Assembly (NCBI GenBank): GCA_029266795.1
Contig: JAQSWE010000189.1
Span: 1 to 5,446 of the forward strand
Source: Alphaproteobacteria bacterium
GTDB lineage: Bacteria; Pseudomonadota; Alphaproteobacteria; Micavibrionales; UBA2020
Length of the DNA stretch: 5,446 nt
Direction of reading: 5' to 3'
Part shown: one piece after another, positions 1-5,446 of the stretch
Layout: the number at the start of each line of letters is the position of its first letter
How positions within the stretch are numbered: position 1 is the stretch's first letter
The notes under the pieces: model-generated
The model's database searches: none
The model's input: only the letters and a program-made list of their open reading frames with translations
Told to the model about the DNA's origin: nothing
Made by a program: the position numbers and the translations under genes

Positions 1-1145
1 CCGGCGGTTGCGCCGTGGCTGCATTTGACGTCGTCGGCGTAAATTTCTAGTTCTGGTTTTGCGCTTGCTTCAGCTGTTGGGGAAAGCAGTAACGCATGAT
101 GAGACTGGTATCCATCTGTTTTTTGTGCAGCACGACGTACATGTATTTTCCCTTGGTAAACTGCACGAGCCTGATCATCAACAACTCCCTTAAAATGCTG
201 GACGGATTTTCCGTCCGGTTCGAAGTGGTCAGCCAACACGGTAAAATCGTGGCTTTGCTGTCCCTTCATTAAGTATGTGCCACCGATACTACTCGAAATG
301 GCGCGATCTATCAACTGGAGCCGGAATTCCTGCCGCGCCAGCTTACCGCCCGTTGCCAGGCTAAAGCCTTCAAAAGACGAGACTTTCTGCTGCTGCACGA
401 CGGTGCTGCTGATATGGAATCCGGCATCGGATTCTTCCTCGAAACGGTAAAAACGCAAGCGCGCAGCCGATTCCAGCGCAATCGCTGCGTAGGTGTTGGC
501 AAAATACGCCCCCTCCCCGCAATGGCGTTCGATGATGGTGCAGCCGGCATTTTCGCCCAGCTTGTACATCACGCGCGGATATACAGCCGCGTCGCGGCCC
601 GCGTTGTAGAACACGACTTCGATAGGCTCGGCGATATCGCGTTTCGCCGCAACCAGCAGCACGAAACCGTCGCGGATATAGGCGGCGTTCAGCGCGGTCA
701 GCGGCGTCTTGGCCAAGTCGCCCACCGTCACCAATTGTTCTTCGAGGCCTTGGACATTCTTTTCCGCTGCGTCCATCAGGCTCATGACGGTCACATGTTC
801 GGGCAGGCTGGAAAGTTTCGGTTGATACTGGCCGTTCACCAGCACGACGCGGTGCGTGCCCAGCAGCGGCGCGGGAATTTTCGCAGCATCAAATTTTACG
901 GGCTCGGCGGAATAACGGAATTTGGCAGCGGCGAGTGCGCGCAGGTTGGTGTATTGCCAGCCTTCCCATGCCACGGTCGGCAGGCCGGTTTGCGAAAACG
1001 CCTCCGCGCCCGTTGCGCGCAGCGCCTTCATCCATCCGGCGGCTTTGTCATTCAGCAGCGCATCCGCATCGGCAAGCCACGGCATCGCCGCCGCAACCTG
1101 CGGGGCCTGCGCCATAAAAACTTCCTTGCCTGCGGCTGCGGTCAT
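1..1145 (-). CDS. sufD: SufD, Fe-S cluster assembly scaffold subunit (3' end cut by window edge)
   Basis: SufD pairs with SufB and two SufC ATPases in the cytoplasmic SufBC2D scaffold on which Fe-S clusters are built. The frame is open from ATG at 1145 to base 1 (381 full codons, no stop); SufD proteins are usually about 420-440 residues, so a few dozen are missing. The N-terminal part (about residues 1-100) is helical and variable; the rest reads as the SufB/SufD beta-helix core. The hallmark KPELEIYADDVKCSHGAT lies at about residues 363-380; C375 and H377 match the conserved Cys and His there (His360 of E. coli SufD by motif). FKGVVDDQARAVYQGKIHV is another family stretch. The start is chosen because GGAGG (1156-1160) sits 10 bases upstream, inside the end of sufC, and ATG follows the sufC stop by 2 bases, implying coupled translation. 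Residues 285-368 have markedly AT-richer codon use than the rest (see findings). Identity is secure. Confidence 0.95.
   Translation of the reverse strand, partial: MTAAAGKEVFMAQAPQVAAAMPWLADADALLNDKAAGWMKALRATGAEAFSQTGLPTVAWEGWQYTNLRALAAAKFRYSAEPVKFDAAKIPAPLLGTHRVVLVNGQYQPKLSSLPEHVTVMSLMDAAEKNVQGLEEQLVTVGDLAKTPLTALNAAYIRDGFVLLVAAKRDIAEPIEVVFYNAGRDAAVYPRVMYKLGENAGCTIIERHCGEGAYFANTYAAIALESAARLRFYRFEEESDAGFHISSTVVQQQKVSSFEGFSLATGGKLARQEFRLQLIDRAISSSIGGTYLMKGQQSHDFTVLADHFEPDGKSVQHFKGVVDDQARAVYQGKIHVRRAAQKTDGYQSHHALLLSPTAEASAKPELEIYADDVKCSHGATA
200..216. repeat. Perfect 7-bp hairpin inside sufD
   Basis: GGACGGA and TCCGTCC flank a 3-base loop (TTT on plus, AAA in the sufD mRNA). It encodes residues of the PDGKSVQ segment of SufD. 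The RNA stem is GC-rich, but no run of U follows on the mRNA side, so it is not a canonical terminator. It lies within the low-GC tract of sufD. Confidence 0.5.
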
Positions 1146-1147
1146 GC

Positions 1148-1903
1148 TCACGCGGCCTCCGTTGCGTCATAGAAATCGGCATAGCCTTTTTCTTCCAGCA
1201 GCAGCGCAAGTTCGGGGCCGCCGGTTTTCTGGATCTTGCCATTCGCCAATACGTGGACGATATCGGGCTTGATATAATCGAGCAGGCGCTGGTAATGCGT
1301 GATGACGAGGAAGGAACGATCGGGCCCGCGCAGCGCGTTGACGCCTTCCGACACCACCTTCAGCGCGTCGATATCGAGGCCGCTGTCGGTTTCATCCATG
1401 ATCGCCAGTTTCGGGGCGAGCATAGCCATCTGCAGCACTTCGTTGCGCTTCTTCTCGCCGCCCGAAAAACCGACATTCACGCCGCGCTTCATCATTTCGG
1501 CATCCATGCCGAGGTCTTTAATTTTCTGTTTCTGCAATTTCAGGAATTGCGCCGGTTCCAGCTCTTTCTCGCCGCGCTTCTTGCGGATGGCGTTGAGCGC
1601 GGTTTTTAAAAACGTCGTGGTCGATACGCCCGGAATTTCTACGGGATACTGGAATGCAAGGAAGAGCCCCAGCGCCGCGCGGTCTTCCGGTTCCATGGCG
1701 AGCAGGTCCTGCCCCATGAATTCAACCGTGCCATCCGTCACTTCATACCCGTCACGACCCGCCAGCACGTAAGACAGCGTCGATTTGCCCGACCCGTTCG
1801 GCCCCATGATCGCATGCACTTCGCCCGCCTTCATCTCGAGGCTCAGGCCCTTCAGCACCGGACGGCCCGCAGCCGTCACATGGAGGTTTTTGATTTTCAG
1901 CAT
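1148..1903 (-). CDS. sufC: SufC, ABC-type ATPase of the SUF Fe-S assembly complex
   Basis: SufC is a soluble ABC-family ATPase that binds SufB and SufD; ATP-driven dimerisation reshapes the SufB-SufD interface during cluster assembly. It is not a transporter, and no membrane partner is nearby. The 251-residue length is normal. All motifs are intact: Walker A GPNGSGKST (34-42), Q-loop glutamine Q85 in FLAFQYP, signature FSGGEKKRNE (146-155) in the SufC-specific form, Walker B LAIMDETDSGLD (166-177, D170 and E171), and H-loop H203 in VITHYQRLL. ATG at 1903 overlaps the sufB stop as TAATG, and a GGAAGGAAG purine tract (1913-1921), 9 bases upstream within sufB, serves as a ribosome binding site. 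Tight coupling to sufB and sufD fits balanced subunit synthesis. Codon use matches sufB. No anomaly seen. Confidence 0.97.
   Translation of the reverse strand: MLKIKNLHVTAAGRPVLKGLSLEMKAGEVHAIMGPNGSGKSTLSYVLAGRDGYEVTDGTVEFMGQDLLAMEPEDRAALGLFLAFQYPVEIPGVSTTTFLKTALNAIRKKRGEKELEPAQFLKLQKQKIKDLGMDAEMMKRGVNVGFSGGEKKRNEVLQMAMLAPKLAIMDETDSGLDIDALKVVSEGVNALRGPDRSFLVITHYQRLLDYIKPDIVHVLANGKIQKTGGPELALLLEEKGYADFYDATEAA
1156..1160 (-). promoter_or_regulatory. Ribosome binding site GGAGG for sufD
   Basis: A perfect GGAGG on the minus strand inside the last codons of sufC, 10 bases before ATG 1145. It decides the sufD start over the in-frame ATG eleven codons downstream. Confidence 0.7.
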
Positions 1904-3360
1904 TAGCCCACACTTCCTTCCAGACTGATCGCCACCAGCTTCTGCGCCTCGACCGCGAATTCCATGGGGAGGTGCTGCAGGACTTCCTTGCAGAAGCCGT
2001 TGACGATCAGGGTCAGGGCTTCTTCTTCCGGTATCCCGCGCTGGCGGCAGTAAAACAATGTCTTGTCGCTGATCTTCGACGTCGTCGCTTCATGTTCCAG
2101 CGTCGCGGTCGGGTTCTTGTTCTCGATATACGGCACGGTATGCGCGCCGCAGAGGTCGCCGATCAGCAGGCTGTCGCATTGCGTATAGTTGCGCGCATTT
2201 TCCGCCTTCTGCGCGATGCGCACGAGGCCGCGATAGGTGCTGTTGGATTTGCCCGCCGAGATGCCCTTGGCAATGATGCGCGAGCGCGTGTTCTTGCCGA
2301 TATGGATCATCTTGGTGCCGGTATCGGCCTGTTGGTAATTGTTGGTCAGCGCGACCGAATAGAATTCGCCCACGCTGTCATCGCCCAGCAGCACGCAGGA
2401 CGGGTATTTCCACGTAATTGCAGAACCTGTTTCCACTTGCGTCCATGAAATGCGCGAGCGCGCGCCCTTGCAGATGCCGCGCTTGGTCACGAAGTTATAA
2501 ATGCCGCCTTTGCCGTTTTCGTCGCCGGGATACCAGTTCTGCACGGTTGAATACTTAATCTCGGCATCATCCATGGCGATCAGTTCCACCACGGCGGCAT
2601 GCATCTGGTTTTCGTCGCGCTTGGGCGCAGTGCAGCCTTCGAGGTAGCTGACATAGGATTTCTTTTCCGCCACGATCAGCGTGCGTTCAAACTGGCCGGT
2701 CTTCGCCTCATTGATGCGGAAGTATGTCGACAGCTCCATCGGGCAGCGCACGCCTTCCGGAATATAAACGAATGTGCCATCGGTGAAGACGGCGGCGTTC
2801 AGGCAGGCATGCTTGTTGTCGGTATAGGGCACGACGCTGCCCATGTACTTCTTAATCATGTCCGGATATTTCTGCACCGCTTCGGAGATGGAGCAGAAAA
2901 TCACGCCCGCGCTGTGCAGTTTTTCGCGGAAGGTCGTCACGACCGATACGCTGTCGAACACCGCATCGACCGCGATGCCGTTCAGCATTTCCTGCTCGCG
3001 CAGCGGAATGCCGAGCTTCTTGTACGTCTCCAGCAATTTCGGGTCGAGCTCGTCGAGGCTTTTCGGCGCGGATGCCGTTTTCGGTGCGGCGTAGTAATAG
3101 GCATCCTGATAATCGACAGGCGGGAAGGACACATTCGCCCATTGCGGTTCGGGGAGCGTCAGCCAGTGGCGGTACGCGGTCAGGCGCGATTCCAGCATCC
3201 AGTCGGGTTCGTTCTTCTTGGCGGAGATGAAGCGGATGATATCTTCGTTCAAGCCCTTGGGCGCGAAATCGCTTTCGATATCGGTGATAAAACCCGCTTC
3301 GTATTTGTCGAGCGACTTGATCGTCTCCAGCGTTTCCGGTGCGATGGCGGCGTTGCTCAT
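1903..3360 (-). CDS. sufB: SufB, Fe-S cluster assembly scaffold core subunit
   Basis: SufB is the scaffold subunit that accepts sulfur and carries the nascent cluster, working with SufD and SufC in the cytoplasm. At 485 residues it is full length. The N-terminal helical domain (about 1-130) is followed by the beta-helix core and a C-terminal helical segment ending in the family-typical EGSVG. Counting from the C terminus, C395 in NYTQCDS corresponds to E. coli Cys405, and E422-H423-E424 (LEHEATTSKI) to the E432-H433-E434 cluster and sulfur-transfer residues; a further cysteine is C404 in GDLCGAHT. Other family stretches are IPEGVRCPMELSTYFRIN (200-217) and LEGCTAPKRDENQMHAAVVE (240-259). ATG at 3360 overlaps the regulator stop as ATGA; only a weak GGTGA (3365-3369) precedes it by 4 bases, so translation probably depends on coupling with the regulator. 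A desulfurase gene often lies between regulator and sufB in alphaproteobacteria but is absent here. Confidence 0.97.
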   Translation of the reverse strand: MSNAAIAPETLETIKSLDKYEAGFITDIESDFAPKGLNEDIIRFISAKKNEPDWMLESRLTAYRHWLTLPEPQWANVSFPPVDYQDAYYYAAPKTASAPKSLDELDPKLLETYKKLGIPLREQEMLNGIAVDAVFDSVSVVTTFREKLHSAGVIFCSISEAVQKYPDMIKKYMGSVVPYTDNKHACLNAAVFTDGTFVYIPEGVRCPMELSTYFRINEAKTGQFERTLIVAEKKSYVSYLEGCTAPKRDENQMHAAVVELIAMDDAEIKYSTVQNWYPGDENGKGGIYNFVTKRGICKGARSRISWTQVETGSAITWKYPSCVLLGDDSVGEFYSVALTNNYQQADTGTKMIHIGKNTRSRIIAKGISAGKSNSTYRGLVRIAQKAENARNYTQCDSLLIGDLCGAHTVPYIENKNPTATLEHEATTSKISDKTLFYCRQRGIPEEEALTLIVNGFCKEVLQHLPMEFAVEAQKLVAISLEGSVG

Positions 3361-3848
3361 GCTTTCACCATTACGGACGATTTCTGTTCAGGGAGGCGTA
3401 CCTGCACAAGGCTCGTGCGGGTGGCGGTGCCGCAGCCGGTTTGCGCGCCCATCATGTCGGCAAGGCTCAGTTCCTGCAGTGCGCCGCGAATGGCGCGGTT
3501 GACGGGGTCCCACTTGCCCTTGGTCGGGCAACGCGTTTCAGCGGGGCAAGGGTCGTCATTGCCTTCGATACAGGACACGATCGCAATGGGGCCGTCCATG
3601 GCCTCCACGATATCGCAGACCGACAGCGCCACGGGATCGCGCGCAAGTTTATAACCACCCTGCGCGCCGCGCACGGATGACACGAGGTTTTCTTTCAAAA
3701 GCGTCTTGAGCACTTTGGCGACGGTTGGTTCCGGCAGGGCGGTTTTGTCGGCAAGATGGCTCGCGCTACGGGCGGCGTTTTCGCCTTCCCGCGCAAGCTG
3801 GACCATCACGACGATGGCGTAGTCCGTCAATTTGCCGAGTTTCAGCAT
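3357..3848 (-). CDS. Rrf2-family Fe-S-sensing transcriptional regulator of the suf operon (SUF regulator type)
   Basis: This is a DNA-binding regulator of the Rrf2 family, in the subfamily that heads suf operons, with an N terminus (MLKLGKLTDYAIVVM) typical of it. From ATG at 3848 it has 163 residues, usual for the family. A winged helix-turn-helix covers about residues 5-70: the helix-turn-helix lies near SASHLADKTALPEPTVAKVL, followed by the wing RGAQGGYKLAR (60-70). Cysteines C93, C101 and C107 (spacing X7, X5) sit where IscR binds its cluster (C92, C98, C104). Sensing of Fe-S status and autoregulation are inferred, not seen. The frame continues upstream to a TTG at 3923, but those 25 residues (PPEIPYLIRTNLVLVEGHP and flanks) resemble no family N terminus and lie in AT-rich leader, so I reject them. 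No convincing Shine-Dalgarno precedes 3848; AGAAGGG is about 15 bases away. The stop overlaps sufB by 4 bases. Whether it represses or activates cannot be told. Confidence 0.9.
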   Translation of the reverse strand: MLKLGKLTDYAIVVMVQLAREGENAARSASHLADKTALPEPTVAKVLKTLLKENLVSSVRGAQGGYKLARDPVALSVCDIVEAMDGPIAIVSCIEGNDDPCPAETRCPTKGKWDPVNRAIRGALQELSLADMMGAQTGCGTATRTSLVQVRLPEQKSSVMVKA

Positions 3849-3986
3849 TTGTTTAAATGGGTGCCCTTCTACAAGTACCAAGTTTGTCCTGATTAGATAT
3901 GGTATTTCGGGGGGTGAATTCAAGTAAAATCGGTCGGCGTTAACCTAATTCAATCAAGCCTCTAGTGCAAAAAACAAATGATCAAA

Positions 3987-4004
3987 AAGGTATTTATATA
4001 CCTT
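3987..4004. promoter_or_regulatory. Candidate operator: AAGGTAT-N4-ATACCTT dyad in the suf leader
   Basis: A perfect inverted repeat with 7-base arms (AAGGTAT and ATACCTT) and a TTAT spacer. It lies about 23-40 bases downstream of the start site predicted for the suf promoter. Rrf2-family proteins such as NsrR and IscR bind AT-rich dyads of roughly this size, so autoregulation by the adjacent Rrf2 protein is plausible. The sequence is not a clear match to the IscR type 1 consensus or to any other motif I can name with confidence. The half-site GGTATTT also occurs at 3901-3907. Confidence 0.4.
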
Positions 4005-4033
4005 AATCGAGATCCATTCGCAGTTATCCAATG

Positions 4034-4062
4034 ATTATAAGCCTTTAACCCTCTGATGTTAG
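4034..4062 (-). promoter_or_regulatory. Predicted sigma-70-type promoter for the suf operon
   Basis: Read on the minus strand, CTAACA (4062-4057, 4 of 6 matches to TTGACA) is separated by exactly 17 bases from a perfect TATAAT (4039-4034). Transcription would start near 4027 and leave an untranslated leader of about 180 bases before the regulator ATG at 3848. It is the best promoter match I found in the divergent region. A second, poorer option nearer the gene is TTGAAT (3923-3918), 18 bases, then TATCTA. The call is by eye against the consensus, with no experimental support. Confidence 0.5.
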
Positions 4063-4066
4063 GGTT
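4047..4066. repeat. Short dyad AACCCT-N8-AGGGTT overlapping the predicted suf -35 region
   Basis: Six-base inverted arms (4047-4052 and 4061-4066) with an 8-base spacer cover the spacer and -35 element of the predicted suf promoter. A protein bound here could block RNA polymerase. With arms this short in AT-rich DNA, chance is a real possibility. Confidence 0.25.
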
Positions 4067-4116
4067 CTGTTAACTAAATCTATACATAATAGAAATAGAT
4101 TCACACGTCAAAAGTC

Positions 4117-4119
4117 AGG
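4117..4119 (+). promoter_or_regulatory. Weak ribosome binding site favouring ATG 4125 over TTG 4122
   Basis: AGG in the context TCAGGT lies 5 bases before ATG 4125 and only 2 bases before TTG 4122. This spacing favours the ATG start for the unknown gene. Confidence 0.35.
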
Positions 4120-4124
4120 TTTTG

Positions 4125-4757
4125 ATGGATACATCGGTTGAAAATCCGCTGATCACCCTCCCGTCCGATATGCAGGACTGGGCCGAGGCGAACAAGCCCA
4201 TGATCTCGCGCCTGTCCTCGGCGCTGGCAAAAAAACCGACCATGCATGAAGGCGCGATCTGGGAACTCATCGCTGCCGAATTCTCCCCCGAATGGATGCA
4301 CGCGAAATCGAATTTGAAAAGCGCGGAGCAGCACGTGAAATATCTCGCGCTGCCCGAAAACATGCCGCTCGGCCTGATTGGCGGCGCGCTGCAGAGCGAC
4401 GAAGTCAACCACGCGCACCAGACCTTTGCGGAGGCGATGGCCGGCTTCACCATCATCGACGAACAGCTGCGCCAGCATGACGCGCTGAAATCGCTGCTGG
4501 GTGCGGTGCGCCAGCACCAGAAAGTCGTTTCTCAATCGCTGGAGGTCTCGCGCCGCATGGAGCGCATGACGGCGGCCTTCGCCAGCGTCGCAAGCCTCGA
4601 TGCCGACGAGGTCACAGTGCCGCAGAAACAGAAAACCTTCTCGCTGAAAAACGGCCAGCTGTCGCTCAGCTTCGCCAGCACGAAATCGTTGCGCAGCCGC
4701 ACGTCCTCGGCACTCAAGGCCAGCATGTTCCGCGCGCAGCCGGTGAAAACAGCCTGA
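4125..4757 (+). CDS. Hypothetical protein, 210 residues, basic Ser-rich C-terminal tail
   Basis: I do not recognise this protein. The reading frame looks real: codons strongly favour G or C in third position like the neighbours, and amino-acid composition is balanced, whereas the overlapping antisense frame (4796-4101) is Arg/His/Phe-rich like a shadow. ATG at 4125 is preferred, with a weak AGG (4117-4119) 5 bases upstream; an in-frame TTG immediately before it is the alternative. No signal peptide or membrane segment is evident. Residues about 15-155 look mainly helical, with Trp at 19, 46 and 57 and a Gln/His-rich amphipathic stretch (about 112-150). The tail from about 167 is rich in Ser, Lys and Arg with few acidic residues, so it could contact nucleic acid or another acidic partner. 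It is divergent from the suf operon and convergent with the next gene, so there is no operon clue to its role. A link to Fe-S metabolism would be speculation. Confidence 0.75.
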   Translation: MDTSVENPLITLPSDMQDWAEANKPMISRLSSALAKKPTMHEGAIWELIAAEFSPEWMHAKSNLKSAEQHVKYLALPENMPLGLIGGALQSDEVNHAHQTFAEAMAGFTIIDEQLRQHDALKSLLGAVRQHQKVVSQSLEVSRRMERMTAAFASVASLDADEVTVPQKQKTFSLKNGQLSLSFASTKSLRSRTSSALKASMFRAQPVKTA

Positions 4758-4770
4758 ATTCTTTACACCT

Positions 4771-5046
4771 TTAAAGGCAGCTTTCGCCGGGCGCACAGTC
4801 GCGCATGGACGGGATGGGGCTTGCAGCCGGATACATCAGGAACAGATAGACGATAATCACGATACCACGGATAAGCTGCGTAAACGGCAGGAACCACAGC
4901 GCGACTGCGGGCGGCGCAAGGCAGAGCGCGAGCCGCAGGATATCGTTTTCGATCCCCGCCTGCCCCAGCGCCATTGGCCATGCCAGAGCAAACGCGATGA
5001 TGCTCACGATCCGCCACTTCTTTTTGTTGTCGAGGCGGAGTTTCAT
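4771..5046 (-). CDS. Small hydrophobic membrane protein, 91 residues, unknown function
   Basis: A short protein with a basic N terminus (KLRLDNKKKWR, about residues 2-12) followed by hydrophobic stretches at about 12-30, 36-56 and 59-73. This suggests two or three inner-membrane helices with the N terminus in the cytoplasm by the positive-inside rule. The polar C-terminal tail has two cysteines (C84, C90), which would face the periplasm if there are three helices and could then pair; that is inference. ATG at 5046 lies 5 bases after the prfC stop, with only a weak GGAA in the end of prfC as ribosome binding site, so it is probably co-transcribed and coupled with prfC. An upstream extension of the frame into prfC (to 5127) reads as shadow sequence and is rejected. 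No family recognised; pairing with prfC may be positional only. Confidence 0.7.
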   Translation of the reverse strand: MKLRLDNKKKWRIVSIIAFALAWPMALGQAGIENDILRLALCLAPPAVALWFLPFTQLIRGIVIIVYLFLMYPAASPIPSMRDCAPGESCL

Positions 5047-5051
5047 GGGTT

Positions 5052-5446
5052 TTACGTCCGTGCCTGTTCCTTGGTCGCAAGGAAGCGGATGTCGCGCGCG
5101 TTTTCGATGGCGTTGTCGAGGTGCCATGCGTTGCGGGCGAGGAAGACGGGCTGGCCGTCATGGTCTTCCGCGATGTTCGGCAGGTTCTGGTCGATGAACT
5201 GCTCCAGCTTCTCGTGCTTGTCGCTTTCCAGCCAGCGCGCGGTGTGCAGTGCGGCGGTCTCGAAGCGGACGGGCAGATTGTATTCGGTGCGGATGCGGTC
5301 GGCCAGAATGTCGAACTGCAGCGGGCCGACGACGCCGACCACCCAGCTGGAATCCATGCGCGGCTTGAAGACGCGCGCCGCGCCCTCCTCCGCCAGTTGC
5401 AGCAGCGCCTCGCCCAGATGCTTCGCGCGCAAGGGATCGTCAAGGC
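5052..5446 (-). CDS. prfC: Peptide chain release factor 3 (RF3), C-terminal part; 5' end beyond window
   Basis: RF3 is a translational GTPase that removes RF1 and RF2 from the ribosome after peptide release. Only the last 130 codons are present; the GTPase and first beta-barrel domains lie past the right edge. What remains matches the RF3 C-terminal domain in order: DDPLRAKHLGEALLQLAEEG, then VVGVVGPLQFDILADRI with the conserved G-x-LQFD core, then a segment with ARW (compare TARW in E. coli RF3), and an ending in RFLATKEQ, comparable to the E. coli RF3 C terminus (QFRATREH). The frame is open to the window edge, so the in-frame TTG at 5432 is an internal leucine codon and not a start. The stop TAA at 5052 precedes the small membrane protein gene by 5 bases. 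EF-G-like GTPases share the fold, but the C-terminal motifs are those of RF3. Confidence 0.92.
   Translation of the reverse strand, partial: LDDPLRAKHLGEALLQLAEEGAARVFKPRMDSSWVVGVVGPLQFDILADRIRTEYNLPVRFETAALHTARWLESDKHEKLEQFIDQNLPNIAEDHDGQPVFLARNAWHLDNAIENARDIRFLATKEQART

Larger units (their letters stand above)
3849..4124. other. AT-rich divergent intergenic region between the suf operon and an unknown gene
   Basis: This 276-base stretch falls to about 36% GC, against roughly 60% in the flanking genes. It carries the predicted suf promoter and the two dyads listed separately. For the plus-strand gene, the best -10 candidate is CATAAT (4085-4090), but I see no matching -35, so its promoter remains uncertain. 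No tRNA, small RNA with a terminator, or riboswitch fold was recognised, and no open frame here has convincing coding character. Confidence 0.6.

Noticed and set aside
1..381. Possible frameshift or pseudogene in sufD near the low-GC tract
   Set aside because: Translation from 1145 stays in frame to base 1 and ends in the intact SufD motif KPELEIYADDVKCSHGAT.
414..1172. 252-residue plus-strand open frame antisense to sufD
   Set aside because: It lies opposite a clear SufD frame, is rich in Arg, His and Phe as expected of shadow frames in GC-rich DNA, and shows no known motif.
2599..3654. 351-residue plus-strand open frame antisense to sufB and the regulator
   Set aside because: Long, but it spans two well-identified minus-strand genes and has shadow-like composition; codon bias of sufB explains the lack of stops.
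3849..3923. N-terminal extension of the regulator from TTG 3923
   Set aside because: The 25 extra residues do not resemble Rrf2 N termini and lie in AT-rich leader; ATG 3848 gives the family-typical start.
4768..4777. CCTTTAAAGG palindrome at the convergent gene ends, considered as a terminator
   Set aside because: It has no loop, is mostly A/T, lacks a following T run, and overlaps the stop of the small membrane protein gene.
4101..4796. 231-residue minus-strand frame opposite the unknown plus-strand gene
   Set aside because: Arg/His/Phe-rich composition, runs through the intergenic gap into the neighbouring gene, and the plus frame has much better codon character.
4763..5443. 226-residue minus-strand frame over prfC and the small membrane protein
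   Set aside because: Out-of-frame shadow rich in Arg and Ser; the RF3 motifs are in another frame.

Overview
The window looks like chromosomal DNA from a moderately GC-rich Gram-negative bacterium, most likely an alphaproteobacterium. This is inferred from the gene order (Rrf2-type SUF regulator, then sufB, sufC, sufD), from the protein motifs, and from a bacterial release factor 3. The genus cannot be fixed from sequence alone. Coding DNA is roughly 58-65% GC where I counted it, while the main intergenic region is about 36%.

Positions 1-3848 (minus strand) hold a tightly packed iron-sulfur cluster assembly operon, read right to left: an Rrf2-family regulator (3848-3357), sufB (3360-1903), sufC (1903-1148) and sufD (1145 to beyond base 1). 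Regulator and sufB overlap by ATGA, sufB and sufC by TAATG, and sufD starts 2 bases after the sufC stop. SufB, SufC and SufD form the SufBC2D scaffold: SufC supplies ATP hydrolysis and SufB-SufD holds the nascent cluster. The regulator carries three cysteines placed like the cluster ligands of IscR, so the operon probably adjusts its own expression to Fe-S status. The cysteine desulfurase (sufS), sufE/sufU and A-type carriers are not in the window and may lie past base 1.

Positions 3849-4124 are an AT-rich divergent intergenic region. It holds a good sigma-70-like promoter reading into the suf operon (CTAACA, 17 bases, TATAAT), a 7-bp-arm dyad downstream of it in the leader, and a weaker dyad overlapping the promoter. 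These are candidate operators for the Rrf2 regulator.

Positions 4125-4757 (plus strand) encode a 210-residue protein that I do not recognise. It converges, with a 13-base gap, on a minus-strand pair: a 91-residue small membrane protein (5046-4771) lying 5 bases downstream of the C-terminal end of peptide chain release factor 3 (prfC, cut by the right edge).

Most of the window is ordinary core-genome content. The most unusual direct observation is a sharply bounded low-GC tract of about 84 codons inside sufD: third-position GC falls from about 69% to about 35%, yet the protein stays in frame and keeps SufD motifs. I found no mobile element, CRISPR array, tRNA or rRNA, and no evidence of a new defence or biosynthetic system.
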